Shown piece after piece: positions 9,769 to 19,059 of a stretch of 64,000 nucleotides of DNA. How positions within the stretch are numbered: the first letter of the stretch is position 1; each line of letters starts with the position of its first letter. The stretch spans positions 1 through 64,000 of the forward strand of contig JAUIAP010000010.1 in NCBI GenBank assembly GCA_030425205.1, written 5' to 3'. Source of the stretch: Anaerolineae bacterium (GTDB lineage: Bacteria; Chloroflexota; Anaerolineae; Promineifilales; Promineifilaceae). Position numbers and translations under genes: made by a program. The notes beneath the pieces were generated by a model. The model was given only the letters and a program-made list of their open reading frames with translations, was not told the DNA's origin and did no database searches.

Positions 9769-11685
9769 ATGTCAATCGCGCAAGAAATTAAGGATCGCCT
9801 CGATATTGTGGATGTCATTTCTGACTACCTGCCGCTAAAACGGTCGGGGCGTAATCTGTCGGGATTTTGTCCTTTCCACAACAACACCCGCACACCCGCC
9901 TTCTATGTTTCACCCGAGCGGCAATCGTGGAAATGTTTTGGGGCCTGTGCTGATGGCGGGGATGTTATCTCCTTTGTGATGAGGCGCGAGGGGCTTGATT
10001 TCCGCGAGGCGTTAGAGCTGTTGGCGCAGCGGGCGGGCGTTGAGATTCCAGCCTATAACCCCAAAACGCCACAGGACGCCGCGGTCGAGGATCGCTTGGG
10101 CGATCTGCTCGAATCGGCCGCTGACTACTTCCACCATCTCCTACTCTACGCGCCAGAAGCTGAAGAGGCGCGGCAATATGTGCGCTCACGCGGACTTTAC
10201 AAGCGCACAGTTGAACAGTTCAAACTAGGTTTTAGCCTCGACAGTTTTGATGCGTGCCGCGCCCATTTTGAAGGGCAGGGATACAGCAACTATGATCTGC
10301 TCGACGCGGGATTGCTGACTGAAAACGAAGAAAAGCAGCGTACTTATGATCGTTTTCGCAACCGTTTAATGTTTCCGATTTGGGATGCTAAGGGCAAGGT
10401 TGTCGGTTTTGGCGCACGCACGCTAGAGAAAGATGGCGTGCCAAAATATCTCAACTCCCCTCAAACCGATATGTTTGACAAAAGTCGGTTGCTCTACGGT
10501 CTCAATTTTGGCAAGCGCGACATCCGCGAGGCGCGCCAAGCGGTTATCGTCGAAGGGTACATGGACGTGATTCGCGCACATGAGCGCGGCTTCAAGAACG
10601 TAATCGCCCAGATGGGAACGGCCCTCACAGAGCATCAGTTAAGCTTGCTCAAACGGTATAGCAAGCAATTTGTAATTGCGCTCGACGCGGATGAGGCGGG
10701 CACAAATGCTGCGTTGCAAGGACTACGAAGAGCAGTAGATTTAGATGGTTTAATGCGGGTAGGCAAAGAAAAAAATACTGATATTCGCGTTCTAACGTTG
10801 CCCGATGGGTATGATCCTGATGATTTGATTTTGGAAGACCCTTCACGTTGGGCACGCTTGGTGCAGCAAAATGCTGTCTCACTTGGTGACTTTGTTATTC
10901 AGGCATTGTTGACTGGTGTTGATTTATCAGATAGTACTGCTGTCGCACGTGCGGCACGTGAAATCATTACGATTTTAGAGAAATTACCAGACCCTGCCGA
11001 GCGCGATGCATTCATTCATAAGTTGGCTCGAAAACTTAATACATCTGAGCGCAGCTTGCGTCAACTTGCACCGCGAAAGCGTAAAATTGCAAAAGAGCCT
11101 CAGCGATTTGTGCGGTCGGAACAAAAGCAAGCACGCTTAGCACAATTGAAGTTAAACAGACAAATGGTTGCACCGCTGGCAACTGAACCACTCGAAGCAA
11201 ATTATCTGCGCCAGGCATTGGAATATCCCGAGCTCATGGTAAAGGTCGATTTGCAACTGCAACGGGTGAGCCAACCGATTGTCACCCGTGAGGATTTTAC
11301 CAATACGGAAGACCAAGCACTCTGGAACCATTTGCGACGGCGGTCTGTTGCGGCGGGACGTGGGCAGGTTGTCACCATCAGCGAACTGTGCGATAGTTTG
11401 GACAGTGTGTTGGTAAGTCGCATCGAGACGCTGTTAGGACTCTCCGCATCGAAACAGGGCGAACAGCTTGCCGCCCGAATGACCCACTCCGTCCTCAACT
11501 GGCGCTTAGACAAGGTGAAACGCCATCTTAGCGAAGTCAAGCAGCTCGTTGATGAGGCACAGGCATTGGGCAACGCAGACGACACCGAAAATTACAGCTT
11601 TCGCTGTCAAGAGCTAACGATGATGATTTATAGTATCAATCAAGCCAAACATGGTCTGTCGTCAACCGCATTGAGAGAAGATTAA
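9769..11685 (+). CDS. dnaG: DNA primase
   Basis: DnaG synthesises RNA primers at the replication fork. The 638-residue protein has the N-terminal CHC2 zinc domain with Cys34, His37, Cys56 and Cys60 (FCPFH...CFGAC). It also has the Toprim catalytic core, with Glu of VEGYMD near 262 and the acidic ALDADEAG near 304. A C-terminal region binds helicase in homologues. It is followed after 42 bases by rpoD, matching the core of the classical macromolecular-synthesis operon (rpsU is absent). A possible -10 box TATAAT lies at 9665-9670. Between about 10690 and 11200 the gene turns clearly richer in A+T and in codons such as TTA, ATT and GAT, unlike both flanks. Confidence 0.97.
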   Translation: MSIAQEIKDRLDIVDVISDYLPLKRSGRNLSGFCPFHNNTRTPAFYVSPERQSWKCFGACADGGDVISFVMRREGLDFREALELLAQRAGVEIPAYNPKTPQDAAVEDRLGDLLESAADYFHHLLLYAPEAEEARQYVRSRGLYKRTVEQFKLGFSLDSFDACRAHFEGQGYSNYDLLDAGLLTENEEKQRTYDRFRNRLMFPIWDAKGKVVGFGARTLEKDGVPKYLNSPQTDMFDKSRLLYGLNFGKRDIREARQAVIVEGYMDVIRAHERGFKNVIAQMGTALTEHQLSLLKRYSKQFVIALDADEAGTNAALQGLRRAVDLDGLMRVGKEKNTDIRVLTLPDGYDPDDLILEDPSRWARLVQQNAVSLGDFVIQALLTGVDLSDSTAVARAAREIITILEKLPDPAERDAFIHKLARKLNTSERSLRQLAPRKRKIAKEPQRFVRSEQKQARLAQLKLNRQMVAPLATEPLEANYLRQALEYPELMVKVDLQLQRVSQPIVTREDFTNTEDQALWNHLRRRSVAAGRGQVVTISELCDSLDSVLVSRIETLLGLSASKQGEQLAARMTHSVLNWRLDKVKRHLSEVKQLVDEAQALGNADDTENYSFRCQELTMMIYSINQAKHGLSSTALRED

Positions 11686-11727
11686 GTATTACGGGCAGCT
11701 TGCATTTTGCAACTTGCAACTTTCCAC

Positions 11728-13392
11728 ATGGCATCAAAAAAGAAACCCGCGCAATCAATTGAACAGTTTATGGCAGACATCGAGGAAGATGATCTCAATG
11801 AAGAGGCGACCGTCGATATTGAAGCGTTGGTAAAAAAGGCGCGGCGCGAGCGCAAGATCAATGATTCTGAAATCGCAGAAGCGATGATGATGGCGGATGA
11901 GGCACAGGTAGAAGCGTTGTATGCGCGTCTGCAACAGTTGGGGATTCGCGTGGTGGAAGATTCGGCCGAAACGGACGACGACGACCCCGTCGAAGCCCCG
12001 CGTGGACAAGCCTATGTGGACGGCAATGACGATCCTGTACAGACGTATATGCACGAAATCGGCCGCGTTGATCTGCTCAAGGCGGAGGAAGAGGTTTGGC
12101 TAGCGATTCAGCTGATGGCCGACACCAATCTCGTTGAGTTAACGCAACTGGCACGCGACAGCGGTGAAGCGGACGTCGATCTAGCGGCGTTATTGGCAAA
12201 CTATGATACGTTGTTAGAGAGTTGGAGCAGGGTGAGAAAGGCATCGGCCGATCTCAACATTCCAATGCCCGACCTCATGGCACTCGTCTATGAAGTTCAC
12301 CAACTGCGTCAAAGCTGGCAAAACGACCTGCGCTCCTATTTGCGTCAATATCTGCATGAGGGAACGTGGGGGATGACGGACGGATGGAAAGAGATCGCGG
12401 AGGCGATGTTTGCGCTCTTCACCGCTATCTATATTTTGCCCAACCGGCTTTCGACCCGTCTGCCCGCCTACGTTGAGTCGCACGGTGGCACGTTGCCCGA
12501 TAAAGTGACGTTCCAAGCGTGGATCGACGAAACGGCTCCCGACCTCGAATACAACAACTTCCGTATCAGCGACTTGGGTGATGAGGCAAAAATTGCCCTC
12601 ACACGCGCCAATTTGCGCCTTGTTGTCAGTGTTGCCAAACGCTATATGAATCGCGGCATCAACCTGCTCGACCTGATTCAGGAGGGCAATGTTGGACTGC
12701 TGCGTGCCGTCGAAAAATTTGATGCGACGAAAGGGTTCAAGTTTAGCACCTACGCCACGTGGTGGATTCGCCAAGCGGTCAGCCGCGCCATTGCCGATCA
12801 GGCGCGCACAATCCGCATTCCCGTTCACATGGTCGAGACGATCAACAAGATTATGCGGACCCAGCGTGAGATGGTGCAAACGTTGAGTCGTGAACCGACG
12901 ACAGAGGAACTCGCGCTCGAACTCGACTTTCTTGAGCCGCTCGATGCAGAAGCGATCAAGCAAGCACTTGCCAACGACGAGAAAATCGACCCACAACTGA
13001 TGCGCAAATGGCGGCAAGCGTCAAACAAGATCATTAAAATCCTCAAGATGTCGCAAGACCCGATGTCGATCGATACCCCTGTGGGAACGGATGGGGACGC
13101 GACCACTTATGGTGACTTTATTGCGGATGAATCGGCGGCCGAACCGATGGACTCGGCCAGCAAAGAGCTATTGCGTGGTCAAATCAAAGAAGCACTCGAC
13201 TTTTTAACTGACCGTGAACGCCAAGTGCTGGAAATGCGCTTTGGCCTCAAGGATGGAAAAGATCATACGTTGGAAGAGGTCGGCAAAGAGTTTGGTGTGA
13301 CCCGTGAACGTATTCGCCAAATTGAGGCGAAAGCACTGCGTAAATTGCGTCATCCATCGCGCAGTCGTGCGCTGCGTGATTATCTGAGCTAG
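11728..13392 (+). CDS. rpoD: RNA polymerase primary sigma factor (sigma-70/RpoD type)
   Basis: This is the group 1 housekeeping sigma factor, 554 residues from ATG 11728. Region 1.2 is seen in [16 protein letters not shown] near 97-112. A variable segment of about 170 residues follows. Region 2 ([19 protein letters not shown], then [16 protein letters not shown] near 340) contains the -10 recognition and melting helices. Region 3 is near 370-430, and region 4 carries the -35 helix-turn-helix ([29 protein letters not shown], about 515-540). An acidic N-terminal stretch fits region 1.1. ATG 11728 is preferred over an upstream in-frame ATG at 11707, which lies inside a repeat (TTGCAAC twice, 11706-11720). 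It is co-transcribed with dnaG. The start has no strong Shine-Dalgarno. Confidence 0.97.
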   Translation: MASKKKPAQSIEQFMADIEEDDLNEEATVDIEALVKKARRERKINDSEIAEAMMMADEAQVEALYARLQQLGIRVVEDSAETDDDDPVEAPRGQAYVDGNDDPVQTYMHEIGRVDLLKAEEEVWLAIQLMADTNLVELTQLARDSGEADVDLAALLANYDTLLESWSRVRKASADLNIPMPDLMALVYEVHQLRQSWQNDLRSYLRQYLHEGTWGMTDGWKEIAEAMFALFTAIYILPNRLSTRLPAYVESHGGTLPDKVTFQAWIDETAPDLEYNNFRISDLGDEAKIALTRANLRLVVSVAKRYMNRGINLLDLIQEGNVGLLRAVEKFDATKGFKFSTYATWWIRQAVSRAIADQARTIRIPVHMVETINKIMRTQREMVQTLSREPTTEELALELDFLEPLDAEAIKQALANDEKIDPQLMRKWRQASNKIIKILKMSQDPMSIDTPVGTDGDATTYGDFIADESAAEPMDSASKELLRGQIKEALDFLTDRERQVLEMRFGLKDGKDHTLEEVGKEFGVTRERIRQIEAKALRKLRHPSRSRALRDYLS

Positions 13393-13406
13393 GCTCACTC
13401 CAAAAA

Positions 13407-14390
13407 ATGGAAACGCTGCTACAAATTTTCTCCATCACCGCCATGAGTTCTGTGCTTGCCGCCTCATCGCCGCTAATTTTTGCCAGTTTGGGCGAAACGT
13501 TGAGCGAGCGCGTCGGTGTCATTAATCTGTCTGTTGAAGGGACGATGATGCTCGGTGCAATGGTTGGCTTTGCCGCTGCTAAGACGACGGGCAGCGTCAT
13601 CTTGGGCTTCCTAGCGGCGATGCTGGTCGGGATGTTGTTTGCCTTGATCGTGGCAGTTGGTAGCATCACGCTCAAACGGGATCAGGTTGCGATTGGGTTT
13701 ATCTTGGCGGTATTGGGGATCAATTTGAGCTCGTTTCTCGGCACGCCGTTTGTGCGTCAGCCGGGCCCGTCAATTCGGCCGATGCCGATCCCCGTCCTCG
13801 CCGATATTCCCATACTCGGTGAACTTTTCTTTGATCAAGACCCGCTCACCTATCTCAGCTTTATCTTGATTATCGGCATGTGGGTATGGTTTTATCGCAC
13901 GCAGCCCGGTCTAAAGCTGCGCGGCACGGGTGAACGACCCGCCGCCGCATTCGCACGGGGTGTCAACGTCACGCGGCTACGCTATCTTTACACGTTGGTT
14001 GGCGGCGCACTGATCGGCTTTGGCGGTGCAAGCTATTCGCTTTACGTGCAGCTCGGTTGGAGCCATCGCATGACGGCGAATATCGGCTGGATCGCGCTGG
14101 CAATTGTCATTTTTGGTGGCTGGCATCCATTCCGTGTGGCGCTTGGCTGTTATCTGTTTGGTATTTTGCGTGCGGCGGCGACGACGTTACAACCGCTATT
14201 CCCCGCCGTTCCCGTGCAGGTTTTTCCGCTATTGCCCTTCCCATTGATGATCCTGACGCTGATTATTTTTAACAGCGATGGGTTAACTCGCCTCCTCGCC
14301 TATCTCCCCGACGGGCTGCGTCGCGCCTTAACGGGCTTTCTGCGCAGCCATCCACCTGCTGGTCTCGGACAACATTTTCAGCAAGAATAA
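13407..14390 (+). CDS. ABC transporter permease of the nucleoside/sugar (BPD_transp_2) type
   Basis: This 327-residue integral membrane protein has eight or more hydrophobic segments. The opening (SSPLIFASLGETLSERVGVINLSVEGTMML) is the signature of the second permease of BMP-type nucleoside uptake systems (YufQ/NupQ-like). The later GERPAAAFARGVNVTRLR loop and the FGGWHPFRVALGCYLFG helix also fit. Such permeases normally pair with another permease, an ATPase and a BMP lipoprotein, none of which is nearby. It starts only 14 bases after rpoD, so it may be read through from dnaG-rpoD. Either its partners are encoded elsewhere or it is an orphan. Confidence 0.85.
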   Translation: METLLQIFSITAMSSVLAASSPLIFASLGETLSERVGVINLSVEGTMMLGAMVGFAAAKTTGSVILGFLAAMLVGMLFALIVAVGSITLKRDQVAIGFILAVLGINLSSFLGTPFVRQPGPSIRPMPIPVLADIPILGELFFDQDPLTYLSFILIIGMWVWFYRTQPGLKLRGTGERPAAAFARGVNVTRLRYLYTLVGGALIGFGGASYSLYVQLGWSHRMTANIGWIALAIVIFGGWHPFRVALGCYLFGILRAAATTLQPLFPAVPVQVFPLLPFPLMILTLIIFNSDGLTRLLAYLPDGLRRALTGFLRSHPPAGLGQHFQQE

Positions 14391-14400
14391 TCACTGGAGC

Positions 14401-14444
14401 GCGACCGGCTTGGTCGCTCCAACATTAGCGACCGTGTGGGTCGC
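14401..14444 (+). promoter_or_regulatory. tandem small hairpins in the permease-rnz gap
   Basis: Two hairpins with the same arms, GCGACC and GGTCGC, lie in a row (14401-14406/14412-14417 and 14428-14433/14439-14444), each with a 5-nt loop. There is no T-run. They end 12 bases before the RNase Z start codon and may influence its translation or mark a processing site; this is inference. Confidence 0.4.
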
Positions 14445-14456
14445 AATCCCAACTAT

Positions 14457-15410
14457 ATGTTTGAAGTCATTTTTCTCGGCACGTCTGCCTCTAGTCCATC
14501 CGCCTATCGCGGCCTAGCTGCCCACATGGTGTTGCATCGACAATACCGTTTTCTGATCGATTGCGGGGAGGGGACTCAGCGGCAAATTCTCAAGAGTGGT
14601 CTCGGTTTTAAGAAGCTCGATCGGATATTGCTCACGCACGCGCATCTCGACCACATTCTTGGCTTGGGAGGTCTCGTTTCAACGCTGGCACGCTGGGAAG
14701 AGCTGGACGCAATTGAGATTTATGGCGGTGCCTCGACATTGCGGCGGGTGCGCGACTTACTCTTTCGGGTTGTGCTCATTGGCCCTCGTCCAGAGACCGA
14801 AATCAAGTTGATTCCCGTTGAAGATGGGGATGTGTTGCTCGAAGATGGCAAATTTAAGCTAACCGCATTTGCGGTTGAACATCGTGGCGCGGGATGTTTT
14901 GGCTATGTGTTTGAGGAAAAGGCGCGTCGGCCGTTTCTTGACGATAAGGCCAATGCGCTTGGCGTCCCATTTGGGCCGGAGCGGGGGAGACTGGTGCAGG
15001 GGGAGACGATTATCTTAGAAGACGGCACGCAGATTACGCCCGACATGGTCTTGGGCGAGGAGATCGCTGGGACAAAATATGTTCACATCGGGGATTTGGG
15101 TCGGACGGATGGGCTAGAAAAGTACTGCGCCGATGCGACCGCATTGACCGTTGAGGCGACTTACTTGGCGGAAGATACGGAGATGGCGCGGCAGTTTGGG
15201 CATATGACCGCGGTCGATTCGGCCGAATTTGCCCACCGCACCAACACCGAAACCCTCATCCTCACCCATATCTCGCGGCGTAACAGTGGCCGCGACATCC
15301 GCAAAGAGGCACAAGCCATCTTCCCCAACACCTTTGTTGCCCGCGATTTTGACCACTATCAGATTACACGTGATGGCGTGCGTCGGATGAACTTGATGGA
15401 TAGAGAGTAG
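14457..15410 (+). CDS. rnz: ribonuclease Z
   Basis: This metallo-beta-lactamase fold endonuclease removes the 3' trailer of tRNA precursors. The protein is 317 residues from ATG 14457, the usual short RNase Z length. The zinc ligands are visible: LTHAHLDHILGL at about 59-70 (HxHxDH), His in FAVEHRGAGC near 141, Asp in GDLGRTDG near 213, GHMT near 247 and LTHIS near 268. The N-terminus FEVIFLGTSASSPS matches the family, which argues against the GTG seven codons upstream. It follows the permease gene in the same direction. Confidence 0.95.
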   Translation: MFEVIFLGTSASSPSAYRGLAAHMVLHRQYRFLIDCGEGTQRQILKSGLGFKKLDRILLTHAHLDHILGLGGLVSTLARWEELDAIEIYGGASTLRRVRDLLFRVVLIGPRPETEIKLIPVEDGDVLLEDGKFKLTAFAVEHRGAGCFGYVFEEKARRPFLDDKANALGVPFGPERGRLVQGETIILEDGTQITPDMVLGEEIAGTKYVHIGDLGRTDGLEKYCADATALTVEATYLAEDTEMARQFGHMTAVDSAEFAHRTNTETLILTHISRRNSGRDIRKEAQAIFPNTFVARDFDHYQITRDGVRRMNLMDRE

Positions 15411-15431
15411 GGAGCGTACAGTAAATATTAT

Positions 15432-15483
15432 TGCGTATTGCGTATTGCGTGGTGCGTATCCAATACGCAATACGCAATACGCA
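15432..15483. terminator. long inverted heptamer array between convergent genes
   Basis: Tandem GCGTATT units on the left (15432-15451) pair with GCAATAC units on the right (15464-15483) to form a stem of about 20 bp. A 16-nt word in the middle, GCGTGGTGCGTATCCA, recurs at 30243. The array lies between the stop codons of rnz and the oxidoreductase at 15495, so it probably terminates both transcripts. Confidence 0.6.
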
Positions 15484-15494
15484 GTTGCCACTAC

Positions 15495-16976
15495 TCACTG
15501 TAACACTTTCCGCGCCACCCGCATCCCACTCAACGTCACACCGGCTGTCGATTGGCCGGGAAAGACGCTGTCGCCGACGAGCCATGCGTTATCCAGCCCT
15601 GTCCATGGGCTGCGTGCTTGCAGAATCGACTTTTGCGCAAAGCCACCCACCATCCCCATCGGCCGATCTGTCCATGTCTCATACGTTACAGGGGTCGCTG
15701 GTAAAATCTCAACGACAGCATCCCGAAAGCCGGGTAGTCGCGCCTCCGCCGTCGCTAGCATCGCCTCAACATACTGTTCGCGTTTCTCGTGGTACTCCGC
15801 TTTACGTGCTGGATCAGCACGCAGACGCCACCATTGCCCAACTTCAGTATGCGTAGAGATATTGGCTGCCTGCATTCCCGCTGGCGCACGGGTTGGATCA
15901 TCTGCCTGACTTATCGAGAGAAAGATCGAATTTGTCTCACCGAGCGGCTTTGTGTGATCTCGCACAATTTGATGATGGTTCGCGTTCATTTTTGGCAGTT
16001 TCGATTGATCGAGTCCAAGATAGAGCATAAACGCACCCCACGTTGGATCACGGCGGCGCGTCTCGCGCTGTAAGCTTGGTGGGGCAGTCCCCTTTAGCAG
16101 ATCGCGCAATGCCCATGGGGTTAAGTTGCACAGCAGATTATCACACTCAAAGATGCGCCGACTGTGCTTATTGCGCTTGTGGAGATTAGTGTGGACGGCG
16201 ACCGCCTTGTTGCCGCGCACATCGATCTTATCGATCCGTTGCTTGTATTGCACCGCGCCACCGTTTGCCTGTATCCAGTTGACCAAGGTTTCCGCAATGC
16301 CCCCCATACCGCCGTCGATATGATTGACACCGCGGCGCGGTAGGTCGAGCGCGGCCGAGCCATAGAGCGCGTTTGCTGCTTCTGCTGTCGCCTGTGCTGA
16401 AATCAGCAAGTTAGCATCGACAAATGTGCGCAACATCGGATCATCTTTTGGCATGATGGCGGCCATCGTGCGCAGGATATAGGGGGTGGCAAGCAGAGTT
16501 TTCGGCCGAATTGCCCGCAACAGATCAACCACATCTCGTCCATCCTGTGGTGGCCATGGGAAGTGGCGACTGCTAATGTCCCACGAGAGGTCGGCCAAGC
16601 GTTCTTGCGTTTGCCAAAATTTTTCGGCCGATGGAAACGCCCGCCGGTGTTCGACGCGCCAACTTTCCAAATCAGTCCATTGGGGAACGGCACGACCATC
16701 GGGCAGATGCACCGTCCACGCAATTGGATTCACTGGATGAATGGGCCATTTTATCCCCAACCTTTCGGCAACCTGAAAATGTGGCCCGCCTCTCGCAAAC
16801 CCACCCGCCAGCGTTGCGCCCGCGTCCCACCGGTAGCCTTGATGAAAAAATGTGCCTGCACAGCCGCCGGGATACGTCTGCGCTTCCAACACGGTCACAT
16901 GGTGTCCCGCCTTCAACAACAGCGCGGCAGCCGTTAAACCGCCGACACCCGCACCAATCACAATCGTTTTAGTCAT
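15495..16976 (-). CDS. FAD-dependent phytoene desaturase/isomerase-like oxidoreductase
   Basis: This 493-residue flavoprotein has the N-terminal dinucleotide-binding motif IVIGAGVGGLTAAALLLKAGHHVTVLE and then PGGCAGTF, diagnostic of the CrtI/CrtISO/amine-oxidase superfamily. GWDAGATL-like RWDAGATLAGG near 48 and the C-terminal AWLVGDSVFPGQSTAGVTLSG segment (FAD closing motif) complete the fold. Family members act on carotenoids or related polyenes, but the precise substrate is not evident because no other carotenoid gene is nearby. The gene begins 9 bases after the CapA gene ends, so the two form an operon transcribed leftward. Confidence 0.82.
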   Translation of the reverse strand: MTKTIVIGAGVGGLTAAALLLKAGHHVTVLEAQTYPGGCAGTFFHQGYRWDAGATLAGGFARGGPHFQVAERLGIKWPIHPVNPIAWTVHLPDGRAVPQWTDLESWRVEHRRAFPSAEKFWQTQERLADLSWDISSRHFPWPPQDGRDVVDLLRAIRPKTLLATPYILRTMAAIMPKDDPMLRTFVDANLLISAQATAEAANALYGSAALDLPRRGVNHIDGGMGGIAETLVNWIQANGGAVQYKQRIDKIDVRGNKAVAVHTNLHKRNKHSRRIFECDNLLCNLTPWALRDLLKGTAPPSLQRETRRRDPTWGAFMLYLGLDQSKLPKMNANHHQIVRDHTKPLGETNSIFLSISQADDPTRAPAGMQAANISTHTEVGQWWRLRADPARKAEYHEKREQYVEAMLATAEARLPGFRDAVVEILPATPVTYETWTDRPMGMVGGFAQKSILQARSPWTGLDNAWLVGDSVFPGQSTAGVTLSGMRVARKVLQ

Positions 16977-16985
16977 ATATTTCGT

Positions 16986-18611
16986 TTAGTCGCGCAAACT
17001 CACGTTGAAAATCGTCTGTAGCAGTTGCTGGCGTTCCAGATCAGTCATTTTGCGCGGTCGGGCGTAATCCTCGATTAAGCCTGTCCACAACTCAACACTT
17101 AACAGGCGTCCCTCATAAAAAGTATACTCATCGACAAACGCTTGCCGCGTACCGAGCATATTCATCTGGTCAAAGAAGAGATTCCCCAATCCATAGTGAA
17201 TGAAACTATCTCCGTAGAGGTCAAATGCTTGCGCGTGATGCCCTTGGCTCCCACTGACGATGATTGCACCCGCATCGGCGTAAGATCGGAAATCCTGCGT
17301 TTGTTGATAGGTTGCTTCGTAAAAGTAGTGTTCATGATATTGCAATGTAACAATCACGGCGTAACCATCATTGCGCAGTTGGGTAATTTGCGGAATCAGC
17401 GAGCCGTCGCAAGGGCGTGCGCCAGCCGTTGTTTCCGTTGCCCATGCGTAGGCGGGGCCGATTTCGTTGCAGCCAATTAAGGCGATACGATTGCCATGAT
17501 GTTCAATGAGTAGGGGTTCCGCCGCATGTTCACTATTTGCGCCGCCACCAAATGTCATAATGCCATTTTCTTCGTATAGTGAAAAGTCATCCGAGAAACC
17601 ATCGACCCCGTAATCGTTGAGGTGGTTGCCTGTCAGCTCGACGATGTCAGTTCCGATGTCCTCCAGTAGCGCGAGATAACGCGTGTTGGAGCAAAACGAT
17701 GTGCCACCAACAAAACTAGGGTAGGGGCAATCTTCGAGAAATGCAACCTCGTTGCTGATGTGGGCAAAATCGGCCGATCTCAGAACCTCGCGCACTTCCT
17801 CCCCAGCCCATAGTATGCCATGCTCCTCCATCCTAAATGCAGTCGCCCGCACCAAAGCCGTCACACCCGTCATCGCCAGCGTTGTCATTTGCCCAGGCTG
17901 CCAGTTCGTGATGGGCTGCGCTAAAGTTGCGCGAAATGTCGCCACAGCCTCAGGCTCCCCCGTTGCCATCAACGGAACCGTCAATGGATAGGCCGCAATA
18001 TCGAGTGTGCGGTCGAGTGGCGTTTGCCCAGCGACTCGCAACACCTTCAAATCGGGGGTCAACTGATGAAATGGCACAATCCCAATGGCGGCATCGCCAG
18101 CCCAAAGGCGCTCACGACTATTCGTGACGATCAGCGATGTTGTACCCCAGTGAGGGGTGAGGAATGGGAGAATATCGGCCGAAACAACCACTTGCCCACT
18201 TTGCCACGCCGCCTGTACCTCTGCGAGTGAAATCTCGTCGCGCACCGTATAAAATGGGGCGACCACCGCAAAGACCCAACTGCCAATCTCAACCTCACCT
18301 TCGACGCCAATCTCAACATCTCCACCAGTCTCAACCAATGCAATTTCCAGTTGATCCGTAATATCTAGTGAACTTTGTACTCGTAACGGATCTTGTGACA
18401 AGACCTGCACGGTAGGTGTCTGAGATGGTACGATCGCATCCGATTGTCGCGTTGGTGTATGTTCTTCACCGATCAATGTCGGCGTCGCCAACATCGCTGT
18501 TGTGACCGTCACCTGCGGTAGCTGGATGGCCGCACTTTGTGGAGGCAGCTCATTTGTGGCACGACACGCAACAAACAAGAAGGTAAGGTAAAGTAATAAG
18601 TGATAGCGCAT
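16986..18611 (-). CDS. CapA-family metallophosphatase lipoprotein with an extra N-terminal domain
   Basis: This is a 541-residue exported protein. The start MRYHLLLYLTFLFVAC is a lipoprotein signal with Cys16 as the likely lipidation site. Residues about 45-255 resemble a fragment of a periplasmic binding-protein fold (WVFAVVAPFYTVRDEISLAEV, IGIVPFHQLTPDLKVL). The C-terminal 280 residues are the CapA/PgsA metallophosphoesterase-like domain (NEVAFL, ELTGNHLNDYG near 315, LQYHEHYFYE near 425, GSQGHHAQAFDLYGDSFIHYGLGNLFFDQ near 458). CapA proteins are linked to poly-glutamate capsule, but no CapB/CapC is present, so function is open. A CATAAT box lies 6 nt before the ATG, suggesting a leaderless mRNA. 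Confidence 0.82.
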   Translation of the reverse strand: MRYHLLLYLTFLFVACRATNELPPQSAAIQLPQVTVTTAMLATPTLIGEEHTPTRQSDAIVPSQTPTVQVLSQDPLRVQSSLDITDQLEIALVETGGDVEIGVEGEVEIGSWVFAVVAPFYTVRDEISLAEVQAAWQSGQVVVSADILPFLTPHWGTTSLIVTNSRERLWAGDAAIGIVPFHQLTPDLKVLRVAGQTPLDRTLDIAAYPLTVPLMATGEPEAVATFRATLAQPITNWQPGQMTTLAMTGVTALVRATAFRMEEHGILWAGEEVREVLRSADFAHISNEVAFLEDCPYPSFVGGTSFCSNTRYLALLEDIGTDIVELTGNHLNDYGVDGFSDDFSLYEENGIMTFGGGANSEHAAEPLLIEHHGNRIALIGCNEIGPAYAWATETTAGARPCDGSLIPQITQLRNDGYAVIVTLQYHEHYFYEATYQQTQDFRSYADAGAIIVSGSQGHHAQAFDLYGDSFIHYGLGNLFFDQMNMLGTRQAFVDEYTFYEGRLLSVELWTGLIEDYARPRKMTDLERQQLLQTIFNVSLRD

Positions 18612-18617
18612 GGGACT

Positions 18618-18623
18618 ATTATG
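18618..18623 (-). promoter_or_regulatory. -10 box placed for a leaderless capA-like transcript
   Basis: Read on the minus strand, CATAAT is followed by exactly 6 nt and then the ATG at 18611. This is the same spacing as at 6868, 19147, 26727 and 49681. A TCGACT-like -35 lies about 17 nt upstream. No Shine-Dalgarno is present. Confidence 0.45.
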
Positions 18624-18705
18624 CTAATCTTCGGTTACAAAGTCGATATTACGCTCCATGTCTGCTATTGTTTAATGCAATATTTGATTGCTGGGAAGGA
18701 AGAAG

Positions 18706-19059
18706 ATGAAAAAAGAGGTATTTTCAGCTCGTAGTGGTCGCCCGTTGGCAAAAATCGAATTGTTGGACGCTGCAACGCCGTTAGAAGTTGGTGCAAGACA
18801 TTCATTCCGCATTGTTGATGGGTTCGGCAACATGTGGCGCAAAGCGTTTGACGAAGAAAATATGACCGTTAAAAAGGATGAGGAGGATATGCTGGTGCGT
18901 GTCGTTGCGTTCCCGGCAGAAGAGGAGGGGGTCGGGATATTGGACATCGATATGACTTTGCCACCACGTATAGTGGAGAGTGCTCGCCCAACCGCCAGGT
19001 CTCGCTCTTTTTTGAGTCGATTGCGCAGTTATTTTTCACGTTCTCGATTTAAATCGTAA
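18706..19059 (+). CDS. small protein of unknown function
   Basis: This 117-residue soluble protein is not a family I recognise. Residues 1-95 contain mixed strands and acidic turns (DEENMTVKKDEEDMLVRVVAF), and the C-terminus is a basic Ser/Arg-rich tail (SRSFLSRLRSYFSRSRFKS). The ATG at 18706 is set by a strong GGAAGGA ribosome site at 18695-18701. It is the first rightward gene after the divergent CapA gene and is about 100 bases before the next small gene. Confidence 0.65.
   Translation: MKKEVFSARSGRPLAKIELLDAATPLEVGARHSFRIVDGFGNMWRKAFDEENMTVKKDEEDMLVRVVAFPAEEEGVGILDIDMTLPPRIVESARPTARSRSFLSRLRSYFSRSRFKS

Noticed and set aside
15432..15483. Tandem short repeats considered as a CRISPR array
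   Set aside because: Units are 7 nt without unique spacers, and no cas gene is near.
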